Of a DNA stretch of 64,000 nt, positions 53,645 to 61,734 are shown in pieces (within the stretch, counting starts at the first letter, position 1; every line of letters starts with the position of its first letter). The notes under the pieces are model-generated. The model was given only the letters and a program-made list of their open reading frames with translations, searched no databases and was not told the DNA's origin. Source of the DNA: an uncultured Olsenella sp. (lineage in GTDB: Bacteria; Actinomycetota; Coriobacteriia; Coriobacteriales; Atopobiaceae); contig UQIF01000003.1 in assembly GCA_900540955.1 (NCBI GenBank), positions 35,398 to 99,397 on the forward strand, read 5' to 3'. The translations under genes and the position numbers were made by a program.

Positions 53645-54634
53645 TTGTCTGGCAAAGAACATAAACCATTGCTTAGCGCTATTGTCCCTTGCTATAACGA
53701 GCAGGATAATGTCGAGCTCTTTTACACGACGTTTGCCGGGGAGTTTGATGAATCCGAGTTTGATTACCAGCTCGTGTTCGTCGACGACGGAAGCAAAGAC
53801 CAGACACTTACCCGATTGCGGGGCATTGCGGAGTCTCATCCCCATGTGCGGGTAATCTCCTTTTCTCGCAACTTTGGCAAGGAATCAGCTGTTTGGGCGG
53901 GCCTCAACAATGCGGATGGCGATTACGTCGCCATCATCGACGCCGACCTTCAGCAGCAGCCGCAAGACCTGCTCAATATGGCGCGAATTCTGGAGCGGGA
54001 TGACAGTTACGAGGTCGTGGCCGCATACCAGGAGGAGCGCCGGGAGAACCCGGCCATTGCCTTCTTTAAGGGCTGCTTTTACAAGGTCATGGATTCCATG
54101 ACGGCGACGCCTATTATCGGTAACGCGAGCGATTTCCGGGTGTTTCGTCGAGTTGTTGCGGACGCCATTCTTTCGCTTCCTGAGTACTACCGTTTCTCCA
54201 AGGGAATCTTTTCCTGGGTCGGATTCAACACGTATGCGTATCCGTACGTCCCGAGTGAACGCAACTCCGGCGAATCGAAATGGAACTTCATCAAACTGCT
54301 CAAATATGCGATTGAGGGGCTTGTGTCGTTCTCGACCTCCCCGTTGCGCTGGGCGACGTATTTGGGTTCGACGACGTCGCTGATCGCGTTCGTCTACCTT
54401 GTAGTCGTTCTTATACAGAAGCTGTGCTTCGGTGTGGACATCCCAGGCTATCCGACGCTTGTGTGCCTGATTCTCTTGCTGGGGGGTATCCAGCTCCTCG
54501 TGCTCGGCATCTTCGGCGAGTACATGGGGCGCATGTACGTCCAGGGGAAGAACAGGCCCCTGTATATCGAGGCTCGCCGATACGAGTCGGACGACCAAAA
54601 GAAGAATGCAAGTTTGAACTCCACTGGGGAATAA
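53645..54634 (+). CDS. GtrB-like polyprenyl-phosphate glycosyltransferase
   Basis: 329 residues from a TTG start with AAGGA six nucleotides upstream. GT-A core: SAIVPCYNEQ, FVDDGSKDQT, IDADLQQQP; SRNFGKESAVWAGL and RFSKGIFSWVGF are GtrB/CsbB signatures. Two C-terminal helices (~235-300) anchor it. It should transfer a hexose to undecaprenyl phosphate on the cytoplasmic face. A GtrA protein and a GT-C enzyme follow, the classic flip-and-transfer trio. Confidence 0.92.
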   Translation: MSGKEHKPLLSAIVPCYNEQDNVELFYTTFAGEFDESEFDYQLVFVDDGSKDQTLTRLRGIAESHPHVRVISFSRNFGKESAVWAGLNNADGDYVAIIDADLQQQPQDLLNMARILERDDSYEVVAAYQEERRENPAIAFFKGCFYKVMDSMTATPIIGNASDFRVFRRVVADAILSLPEYYRFSKGIFSWVGFNTYAYPYVPSERNSGESKWNFIKLLKYAIEGLVSFSTSPLRWATYLGSTTSLIAFVYLVVVLIQKLCFGVDIPGYPTLVCLILLLGGIQLLVLGIFGEYMGRMYVQGKNRPLYIEARRYESDDQKKNASLNSTGE

Positions 54635-54635
54635 C

Positions 54636-55019
54636 GTGAAATTAACCAAAGAGGATGTTGTCCGAATAGCAAAATACCTGTTTGTGGGCGGGTCTTCCGC
54701 TCTGCTTGAGCTTGTTTTGTTTCAGGTTCTGTACGCGGTGTGCGGCTGGCAGATTGCTGTTTCCAATGTCTGTGCGGTAGTTGTCGCAACGGCATACAAT
54801 TTCCTGCTCAACCGCTCTTGGGCGTTCGGACAAAGCGGCAACCCCACACGCAGCGTCATTCTGTATCTGCTTTTGTTCGCTTTCAATACGACGTTTTCGA
54901 CCACGGCAATCTCTGTGCTTGTGGCGCACGGGGCACCGTCTGTTGCGGCAAAGCTGTTTACGCAGGTTTGCATTGTTTTGTGGAACTACGTTCTTTACCG
55001 TAAGGTTATTTTTAAGTAG
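54636..55019 (+). CDS. GtrA-family flippase
   Basis: 127 residues with four helices, beginning MKLTKEDVVRIAKYLFVGGSSALL, and the NFLLNRSWAF and NYVLYRKVIFK segments typical of GtrA. GTG start 1 bp after the GtrB stop with GGGG just upstream. It should flip the undecaprenyl-phosphate sugar made by the GtrB-like enzyme. Confidence 0.92.
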   Translation: MKLTKEDVVRIAKYLFVGGSSALLELVLFQVLYAVCGWQIAVSNVCAVVVATAYNFLLNRSWAFGQSGNPTRSVILYLLLFAFNTTFSTTAISVLVAHGAPSVAAKLFTQVCIVLWNYVLYRKVIFK

Positions 55020-55064
55020 TCGATTCCGGGTTGCTGCGATTGCTGTCCGTCGAAAGGTATCAGC

Positions 55065-56729
55065 ATGACTAATTGTTGCGCGCATATGAAGACGGACGGG
55101 TTCCGTAGGTATGTTCCCCTTGCATTCACGATTATCGTTGCCCTGCAGGTCATCGTCTTGATTTGCGCCGCCTCGCTCAAGGTCGATCTTCATATCGATG
55201 AGGTCTACAGCTATGTGATCTCGAACAGCGCCGAGGCCGATAGGTTCTCGAATGTGCCTGGGCTTCAGAACCAGTGGGTTTCCGGCTCCGATTTCGATAA
55301 GGTCACCACTGTCCAGGACGGCGATCAGCTCGATTTTGCGGCAGCGTACAACAACACCTCGACGGACTGCCACCCTCCGATGTATTACTGGACCCTGCAT
55401 GCGGTCTGCTCGCTGTTTCCCGGCTTGTTCTCCAAGTGGACGGGCATAGGGCTGAACATCGTCCTGTTCATTGCGTGTCAGGTGCTTATGTACCTGATAT
55501 CCAAAAAACTGATTCGCAATGATCTGCTGACGCTGGTCCCTTCCTTGTTGTACGGATTTACGGCGCTTTGCGTGGGCAACGTCGAGTTCATCAGGATGTA
55601 TGTCCTTCTTGCCGCCCTGTGCATGCTCTACGTCTATCAGAGCCTTTTGATCGTGGAGAGGGGAGTGAGACCGTCAACCGTGCTGCCGTGTTGTGTAACC
55701 GTGTTTGTGGGCGCAATGACGCAGTATTACTTCCTCTTTTTTGTGTTCTGGATGGCGTTGATTTACGGAATATGGCTTCTTTCTCACAAACGCGTGAGGG
55801 ATGCCCTTATTTACGGCTTGTTCCATATTGTCGCGGTTGCTGGGATGCTGCTCGTCTTCCCCTTTGCGATCACGCAGGCGACAGGGTCCTCCACAAACAA
55901 TGTCGGTAACGAGGTCTCGCAGTCCATGTTTGACCTCGGGCTGTGGAAGCACCAGATTGTCTCGCTCTTTAAGGAGACGTTGCACGGTATTTCCTATGCT
56001 CCCCACGTTTGGAAGGCTGCGGCCGTCGTCGCCTTTGCGCTCGTTCTGGTTTCCTTGGTAGCTGCCGTTGCAGGAAAAAAGCGCGGAGGCAGTTCTGACG
56101 CAGATTCAGCCGTCAACGCTAAGAACGGGCTCGCGGCTGCCTGGCTTTTTGCCGCTTTCGTGCTCACGTTCCTCACGGTTTCCAAGGTCGGCGGGAATTA
56201 CGTGTACGTTCGCTACATCTACTTCGTCGTGCCTGTTGTCTTTATTTGTTTCGGCGCTGGGATAGATTCGGGCTCGCGCTCCTTGCCTCAGCTCGTACCG
56301 GTTACGCTGGCCATCGGGGTTGTGTTTGGCTTGGTTTCTGGCGGGTATACGGCGCTGAAGGGCGACGAGTCCTTTACCTTTGCCGACTCGGCGGCAAAGG
56401 TTGACGCGGCAAAAGAGTATAAGGATGTCCCGCTGGTAGTTTTGCTTGCGAATTCTCCGACGACAGTCCTTACGAGCAACTACGCGCTGATCCGAACCTT
56501 CGATTCCGTGTATGCGGCGCCCGCGCAGAATGTGCTTGATGGGGATGCCGTGCAGTCGGCCCTTGATGAATCCGGCAAGTGCATTGTGTTTATCCCGACC
56601 GTTTCTGGTTGGACCGATGGCCTTGACGTGGGCCAGACGCTTGAGACGCTCAAGTCCACGACGGGTTGCGATGACCCGCAGTATCTATTCGACTTCTACT
56701 TTGGTGGGTACTATCTTCTGTCGAATTAA
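55065..56729 (+). CDS. GT-C family membrane glycosyltransferase (Gtr III-like)
   Basis: 554 residues with about 11 helices. HIDEVYSYVISN after the first helix provides the acidic pair of GT-C enzymes, and CHPPMYYWTLHA is the PMT-like next loop. The C-terminal ~150 residues form an outside domain. It should move the sugar from undecaprenyl phosphate onto a surface acceptor. GAAAGG precedes the ATG; 45 bp after gtrA in the same direction. The acceptor and sugar are not identifiable. Confidence 0.85.
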   Translation: MTNCCAHMKTDGFRRYVPLAFTIIVALQVIVLICAASLKVDLHIDEVYSYVISNSAEADRFSNVPGLQNQWVSGSDFDKVTTVQDGDQLDFAAAYNNTSTDCHPPMYYWTLHAVCSLFPGLFSKWTGIGLNIVLFIACQVLMYLISKKLIRNDLLTLVPSLLYGFTALCVGNVEFIRMYVLLAALCMLYVYQSLLIVERGVRPSTVLPCCVTVFVGAMTQYYFLFFVFWMALIYGIWLLSHKRVRDALIYGLFHIVAVAGMLLVFPFAITQATGSSTNNVGNEVSQSMFDLGLWKHQIVSLFKETLHGISYAPHVWKAAAVVAFALVLVSLVAAVAGKKRGGSSDADSAVNAKNGLAAAWLFAAFVLTFLTVSKVGGNYVYVRYIYFVVPVVFICFGAGIDSGSRSLPQLVPVTLAIGVVFGLVSGGYTALKGDESFTFADSAAKVDAAKEYKDVPLVVLLANSPTTVLTSNYALIRTFDSVYAAPAQNVLDGDAVQSALDESGKCIVFIPTVSGWTDGLDVGQTLETLKSTTGCDDPQYLFDFYFGGYYLLSN

Positions 56730-56758
56730 GCCACTTGTTGCATAGATGGATTTTACGG

Positions 56759-56790
56759 GCCGGATAAGGCGAGCTTTCGCCTTATCCGGC
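56759..56790 (+). terminator. Terminator after the gtr module
   Basis: A perfect 14-bp stem (56759-56772 with 56777-56790) with a GCTT loop, followed by GTTTGGTTT. Confidence 0.72.
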
Positions 56791-56891
56791 GTTTGGTTTC
56801 CCGCAGTTTTAGATCTCCATTGAATATGCCCCCGCATATGGGTACACGTTAGGCAAGGGTGGCGAAGGCTCGTTGAACGAAGGGAGTCGTT

Positions 56892-57272
56892 ATGGCTGAC
56901 GTCAAGTTCTACAAGTGCGCGCATTGCGGGAACGTCGTGGCGGTCCTGGTCGACGGGGGAGTGACGCCTGTCTGCTGCGGGGTGCCCATGGGGCTTCTGC
57001 AGGCCGGCACGACCGACGGTGCGCACGAAAAGCACGTGCCCGCGGTCGAGCGCGAGGGCGACGAGCTGCGCGTGCGCGTGGGCTCGGTCGAGCACCCGAT
57101 GCTGCCGGAGCACTACATCCAGTTCATCGCCGTCGCGTGCCAGAAGCGCCTGCAGGTGGCGCACCTAAAGCCCGGCGAGGCCCCGGAGGCCGTCTTCCAT
57201 GTGCCTGCCGGCGCAGCGGTAACGGTCTACGAGCTCTGCAACATTCACGGGCTTTGGAGCGCAGGGGCGTAG
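56892..57272 (+). CDS. dfx: Desulfoferrodoxin (superoxide reductase)
   Basis: 126 residues, two-domain superoxide reductase. Cys9, Cys12, Cys28 and Cys29 form the N-terminal desulforedoxin-type FeS4 site. The catalytic iron ligands His48, His68, His74, Cys116 and His119 are all present (EKHVP, EHPMLPEHYI, CNIHG), with Lys47 beside the first ligand as in active enzymes. It reduces superoxide to peroxide without making O2, as expected for an anaerobe. GAAGGGAG precedes the ATG. Monocistronic, with hairpins on both sides. Confidence 0.95.
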   Translation: MADVKFYKCAHCGNVVAVLVDGGVTPVCCGVPMGLLQAGTTDGAHEKHVPAVEREGDELRVRVGSVEHPMLPEHYIQFIAVACQKRLQVAHLKPGEAPEAVFHVPAGAAVTVYELCNIHGLWSAGA

Positions 57273-57299
57273 CCGGCGTTCTCAAAGTGGCCTAGGCAA

Positions 57300-57344
57300 A
57301 AGCGCGGCCGGGAGGATGTGCCCTCCCGGCCGCGCTTCTTCTTT
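57300..57344. terminator. Strong bidirectional terminator
   Basis: A perfect 16-bp GC-rich stem (57300-57315 with 57322-57337), 6-nt loop, then CTTCTTT on the plus side and TTTGCC on the minus side. It separates converging dfx and the GtrA-like gene. Confidence 0.82.
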
Positions 57345-57368
57345 GCGAATCGACGCTCTGATCGCTTC

Positions 57369-57863
57369 TTACTTGGTGATCCAGAACTTGAGGAGGGGGA
57401 AGCTCACGACGACGGCGAGCAGGGTGTTGACCACAGAGGCGATGGTGCTCGCGAGCGCGGCGTCCATGCCGAAGGTGCCCTGGCAGAAGCTCGTCACGTA
57501 GCCGGGCAGGACTAGGTTGACGACCACGATGAGCACGGCGAGGATCGCGTACTTCCACGCGGCGTCGCCGTAGCCGCCCTCGGACTTGAAGACCCACTTC
57601 ATCTGGACGAAGAAGTTGACGACCTGCGCCATGACCTCAGCCACGAGGAAGGTAAGGAAGCCGCCGAGGCCGTTGGAGCCCGGGTCGGTGTAGTTGAAGA
57701 TGAGGAACTGGAACGGCTGCGTGAGCTGCATCGTGTTGATGAAGAGCGCCGCGCCGCCGGCCGCGCACACGAGGCGCGTGATGGTCGAGATGTTGGACAG
57801 CACGTTGAACTTGATGAACTCCCAGATCGCCTGGTGCTCCTCGGTCCATGTTTTGAAGCTCAT
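57369..57863 (-). CDS. GtrA-like membrane protein
   Basis: 164 residues with four hydrophobic segments; FIKFNVLSNISTITRLV and NFFVQMKWVF fit a divergent GtrA family branch. AAAGGAAAC precedes the ATG. It is 22 bp downstream of the GH3 glucosidase on the same strand, an unusual partner, so it may move sugars or lipid-sugars linked to glucoside use or help a membrane-associated GH3. No GtrB is nearby. Confidence 0.75.
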   Translation of the reverse strand: MSFKTWTEEHQAIWEFIKFNVLSNISTITRLVCAAGGAALFINTMQLTQPFQFLIFNYTDPGSNGLGGFLTFLVAEVMAQVVNFFVQMKWVFKSEGGYGDAAWKYAILAVLIVVVNLVLPGYVTSFCQGTFGMDAALASTIASVVNTLLAVVVSFPLLKFWITK

Positions 57864-57885
57864 AATCGGGTTTCCTTTCTAGCGG

Positions 57886-60303
57886 CTACTTGGACGTGGC
57901 GTTCTGGACAAGGTTGACGACGAACTCGACGATAAAGCGGATGATGCCGATGATCCAGAAGCCGCGGATCTCCATGACGAGGGCGTCAACCATGCGCATG
58001 TTGACCATGCCGTTGGCCATCTTTGCGAGCGCGCGCAGCGGCATGTTCCAGATGAAGAGGACGTTGAGGTTGGGCTGGCCGGACTTGTCGGCGCTCGTCT
58101 TCATGGCCCTGAGGACGGCCCACACGAGCCAGAAAATCGGGGAGCGGCCGTGGTTGAGGTCGCGGAAGCACATGTTGCGGCTGATGGTCGGTCCCTCGTC
58201 GGGCACGGCGTGGCCAAGCAGCGCCTCGAAGGAGGCGTCGCTCACGCACAGGACGTCGGCGGATTCGTAGGCGGACACATCGCGGCCCTCATAGGGGTTG
58301 GGGGCGCCGGTGCCCCCGACGTCGACCGTGGCCGCAAGGCGAATGTCGCGGCTGCTCGCGCCGACGCGCAGCTCGTAGGAGCCGGGCTCGACCTCCCAGG
58401 AGTTGGTGCGGGTGTTGAAGTAACGGAATGCCTTGTCGTCGAGGGCGATGGTCACGGTCTTGGACTCGCCGGGGGCGAGCTCGACGCGCGCAAAGCCCTT
58501 GAGCTCCTGCTCGGCGCGGAAGATCTGGCTGCCGGGCTTGGAGACGTAGAGCTGCGCCACCTCGGTGCCGGCGACGGAGCCGGTGTTGGTCACGGTGAAC
58601 GTGGCGCCCTCGGCGGTCGCCTTCATGTCTGAGTAGGCGAAGGTGGTGTACGAGAGGCCGTAGCCGAAGGGGAAGGCGACTTCCTTGCCGGCGGTGTCGA
58701 AGTAGCGGTAGCCGACGTAGATGCCCTCGCGGTACTGGGCCTGCTTCTCGTCGGAGGGGTAGGCGGCAGACGAGGGGACGTCCTCCCACCTGACGGGCCA
58801 GGTCTCGGTGAGCTTGCCGGAAGGGCAGGCCTTGCCAGTGACCACGTCGAGCGCGGCGCCCGCGCCGGCCTGGCCGCCGAGCGCGCAGTAGAGGACGGCC
58901 GGGGCCTTCTCCATCCAGGCGGACTCGACGCAGGAGCCGGCGGAAAGAAGCACGACGACGTTGCGGTTCTTCTGCACGACTGCCTCGAGGAGCTCGACCT
59001 GGTTCTGGTTCATGCGCATGTTCGGGCGCTCGGCGCCTTCGGACTCCGCGATCTCGTCGAGCGCGAGGGCCAGGATGACGACGTCGGCCTTGCCGGCGAG
59101 GTCGAGGGCGGCGTCGCGCTTGGAGTCGTTCTTTCCGCCGTGGCGCTCGAAGCCGGGCTCGTAGCCCACGAGCGCAAGGCCGCTTCCGTCGATCGTGTCG
59201 AGCAGGGAGTCGACCTTCGTGGAGTTGACGGCGGAGCTGCCGGCGCCCTGGTAGCGTGGGGTCTTGGCGAAGTCGCCGATGAGGGCGACCTTGGTGGCGG
59301 CGGGAAGCGGCAGCAGGGGAGAGGCGCCCTCGGCGGGCGCGTCGTTCTTGAGCAGGACGCAACCCTCCGCCGCGGCCTGGCGCGCGAGCGCGTGGTGGGC
59401 GTCGACGTCGAAGGACGAGGCGGCGTCCTCGACCGCCTTGCGCGTGGAGAGGACGAGCTCGATGGCCTCGTCGGCGCGCTCGTCGATGTCGGACTCGGAG
59501 ATGCGCCCCTCGCGGACGGCTGCCACGAGCTCGCGGACGGAAGCGAGGCCGGGGGCCGGCATCTCGAAGGTGGAGCCGGCGGCAACGCCCGCAGCGTGGT
59601 CGTTCGAGCCGCCCCAGTCGGTGACGACGGCGCCGTCGAAGCCCCACTCGTCGCGCAGGATCTCGCCGAGCAGGTGCTCGTTCTCGTTGGCGTAGACGCC
59701 GTTGATGAGGTTATAGGAGCTCATGATGCTCTTGGGCGCGGACTCGCGGGTCACGATCTCGAAGCCGGTGAGGTAGATCTCGCGCAGCGTGCGCTCGTCG
59801 ACGACGGAGTCGGACGCTTGGCGACGGGTCTCCTGGGAGTTCACCGCGAAGTGCTTGGGGCAGGCGCCGATGCCCTCGGACTGGATGCCGCGCACGTAGG
59901 CGGCGGCCATCTTGCCCGCGAGGTAGGGGTCCTCGGAGAAGTACTCGAAGTTGCGGCCGCACAGCGGGTTGCGCTTGATGCACAGGCCGGGGCCGAGCAG
60001 CACGTGGACGCCCTGCGTGGCGGCCTCCTCGGCCATGGCGGCTCCGATGCGCTCGCCCAGCTCCTCGTCCCAGGTGTTGGCCACCGTGACGGCGGTGGGG
60101 AAGCAGGTTGCCGGCATGGAGCCGTTGAGGCCCAGGTGGTCGGCTTCGCCTGCCTGGTGACGCACGCCGCTGGGGCCGTCGGAGAACTCGAGCGCGGGGA
60201 TGCCCTTGTCGGGCAGCGGCCAGCTGCCGAAGGTCGTCTGGCCCTGGAGGAGCCTGCACTTCTCCTCAAGCGTGAGCTGAGCGATGATGTCTGCGTGTTT
60301 CAT
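57886..60303 (-). CDS. GH3 beta-glucosidase with hydrophobic C-terminal tail
   Basis: 805 residues from ATG 60303 (AAGGGA upstream); a TTG six codons earlier is less likely. The GH3 (alpha/beta)8 domain contains GPGLCIKRNPLCGRNFEYFSE, CPKHFAVNSQE and VVTDWGG, with Asp229 the nucleophile. The second alpha/beta domain and an Fn3-like domain (~580-690) follow. There is no signal peptide, so it should act in the cytoplasm on imported glucosides. The last ~70 residues are unusual: MKTSADKSGQPNLN leads to amphipathic/hydrophobic helices (RGFWIIGIIRFIVEFVV) that may dock it to the membrane or the GtrA-like partner. Confidence 0.92.
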   Translation of the reverse strand: MKHADIIAQLTLEEKCRLLQGQTTFGSWPLPDKGIPALEFSDGPSGVRHQAGEADHLGLNGSMPATCFPTAVTVANTWDEELGERIGAAMAEEAATQGVHVLLGPGLCIKRNPLCGRNFEYFSEDPYLAGKMAAAYVRGIQSEGIGACPKHFAVNSQETRRQASDSVVDERTLREIYLTGFEIVTRESAPKSIMSSYNLINGVYANENEHLLGEILRDEWGFDGAVVTDWGGSNDHAAGVAAGSTFEMPAPGLASVRELVAAVREGRISESDIDERADEAIELVLSTRKAVEDAASSFDVDAHHALARQAAAEGCVLLKNDAPAEGASPLLPLPAATKVALIGDFAKTPRYQGAGSSAVNSTKVDSLLDTIDGSGLALVGYEPGFERHGGKNDSKRDAALDLAGKADVVILALALDEIAESEGAERPNMRMNQNQVELLEAVVQKNRNVVVLLSAGSCVESAWMEKAPAVLYCALGGQAGAGAALDVVTGKACPSGKLTETWPVRWEDVPSSAAYPSDEKQAQYREGIYVGYRYFDTAGKEVAFPFGYGLSYTTFAYSDMKATAEGATFTVTNTGSVAGTEVAQLYVSKPGSQIFRAEQELKGFARVELAPGESKTVTIALDDKAFRYFNTRTNSWEVEPGSYELRVGASSRDIRLAATVDVGGTGAPNPYEGRDVSAYESADVLCVSDASFEALLGHAVPDEGPTISRNMCFRDLNHGRSPIFWLVWAVLRAMKTSADKSGQPNLNVLFIWNMPLRALAKMANGMVNMRMVDALVMEIRGFWIIGIIRFIVEFVVNLVQNATSK

Positions 60304-60447
60304 AGGTGTCCCTTCGCGCAATTATCCGTACGGTTTTGATGGTAGGGCGAAGGGGTGCCCGCCGCTTCCGGCGCGACACGATTTGCGCAAAGAGGGACAC
60401 GATTGGTCGGTTCGGGGGCCTGTCGGCTGCGCGCGCCGCCGGCCGCG

Positions 60448-60720
60448 TCAGGCTATGGCCTGTGCGATCGCCTGGCGCAGGAACTGGCTGCGGGTCTTTC
60501 CCTCCGCGCGGGCCTTCTGGTCCAATGCATCGCGCATCGAGGCAGGGACGCGAAGCGAAACCGTGACGAGGTCCTCGGCAAACTGAGCCGGTCGACCTTG
60601 GGGTCGGATTATCCATGCTCCGGGATCGCCAGGATAATCGCCCTGCTCGGCTTTACGTGCGAGTTCCTCGATTTGGGCGTCTGTGAGCGTTGCGCCGCCT
60701 TTGAGTATGTATTCCGCCAT
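60448..60720 (-). CDS. Ribbon-helix-helix DNA-binding protein (antitoxin-like)
   Basis: 90 residues. The C-terminal ~45 (TVSLRVPASMRDALDQKARAE, then SQFLRQAI) form a ribbon-helix-helix domain of the CopG/Arc type. The N-terminal half (TDAQIEELARKAEQGDYPG) is seen in RHH antitoxin-like proteins. AAAAGGAG precedes the ATG. No toxin gene is adjacent on either side, so it is an orphan antitoxin or a regulator. A GTAACGTAAC direct repeat near 60811-60820 upstream could be its operator. Confidence 0.82.
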   Translation of the reverse strand: MAEYILKGGATLTDAQIEELARKAEQGDYPGDPGAWIIRPQGRPAQFAEDLVTVSLRVPASMRDALDQKARAEGKTRSQFLRQAIAQAIA

Positions 60721-60867
60721 GAGGTTGCTCCTTTTAGAAAAACGCGCCGATGCACTTCGAGCTTCCTGCTATTCGGCGCGATCGACCCGCTACCCGAAAA
60801 TAGTATTATCGTAACGTAACCCCTTTAAGTATTACAATTAACTCGGAACTCTTTCCCTTTAACGAAA

Positions 60868-60905
60868 CCGCCCCGCCGGCGCGAGTCGCGGCGCGGGCGG
60901 GGCGG
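60868..60905 (-). terminator. GC-rich terminator for the acidic protein gene
   Basis: CCGCCCCGCC (60868-60877) pairs with GGCGGGGCGG (60896-60905), with further GC pairing inside. On the minus strand it is followed by TTTCGTT. Confidence 0.72.
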
Positions 60906-60912
60906 AAAGTGG

Positions 60913-61449
60913 CTAGGCGGTCAGGTAGAGGTTCTTGCAGCGGCCGACGTTGACGCTGGGAAGGGCGTGGCGAAGGCCGATGACGTTCGGGCTGCAGATG
61001 TCGTCGAGCCAGTCCTCGAGCATCTGCTCGTAGCTGAAGTCCTCCAGGCTCTCGTCGTCACCTTCGGGTGCGTCTCCGAACTGATGGAGAATCACTGGGC
61101 TAGGCAGCTGCCTGCCGTCGGGGTCCTTGCGGTCGCGGAGCGCGTCGGCGAGTTCGTCCTGGGCGTCGAGAAGGTCGACGAAGGTCTCCTCGGCGGTCCT
61201 GGCGTTGTCGGTGGCGTGCTTCGGCTCGGCTGCGTCATCGGCGCGGATCTCAGCCTCGGCCTCTGCTTCGGTGGCGGCGGCGCGCGACTGGATGAGCTCG
61301 GTCAGCGCCTCAAGCAGCGCGTCGTCGCAGACCTGGTCCTCGCCTACGTACAAAACCACGGTCTTCTTGCCATATCCGCCGCTTGGGAGGCCTTCCGGCT
61401 CGGGTATGACCTCTATGGCCACGTCAGCCTCAGGGAAGTAGATGCTCAT
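60913..61449 (-). CDS. Uncharacterised acidic protein
   Basis: 178 residues, strongly acidic, no signal peptide or membrane segment. The middle (~55-100) is Ala/Glu-rich and probably helical or coiled coil (AAATEAEAEAEIRADDAAE). The N-terminal ~40 residues look beta-rich (VAIEVIPEPEG, KKTVVLYVGED), and the C-terminal ~40 contain conserved-looking W, C and Y. Not recognised. GAGGAG precedes the ATG, and it has its own terminator, so it is probably expressed alone. Confidence 0.65.
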   Translation of the reverse strand: MSIYFPEADVAIEVIPEPEGLPSGGYGKKTVVLYVGEDQVCDDALLEALTELIQSRAAATEAEAEAEIRADDAAEPKHATDNARTAEETFVDLLDAQDELADALRDRKDPDGRQLPSPVILHQFGDAPEGDDESLEDFSYEQMLEDWLDDICSPNVIGLRHALPSVNVGRCKNLYLTA

Positions 61450-61734
61450 GTGCGACTCCTCTCGTTACGTTTTCGGGTGAGGGGAGCGTACGCGCTGGGC
61501 GGTGCCTCCGATGCTGCCGGAATGCTCGCGGGAATCTTCGTCGCAGGTCGTGCGGTTAATTGAAATATATATGCACTATCTTATCGGCGAGCGCGCTCAA
61601 AGCGGCCGCGAATGCGCTTTCGGCGCCCGTGATTTAAGGATTTCTGACGGGTGTTGCTTACCGTTAGCTTGCGGAAAGCTGACATCAGGCAAACTAACAA
61701 AGTTGAACAGAATTCGAAAATCAAGGTTTAACTA
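61450..61734. other. Divergent intergenic region
   Basis: No gene supported. An AT-rich patch near 61559-61585 (TTGAAATATATATGCAC...) may contain promoter elements for the LtaS-like gene and the minus-strand acidic gene. No clear repeats were seen. Confidence 0.4.

Noticed and set aside
58289..59647. Arginine-rich 452-codon frame inside the GH3 gene
   Set aside because: It is another frame of the GH3 coding sequence; the real frame carries all GH3 motifs.
60448..61449. RHH protein plus acidic protein as a toxin-antitoxin pair
   Set aside because: They are separated by ~190 bp containing a strong terminator, and the acidic protein does not look like a toxin.
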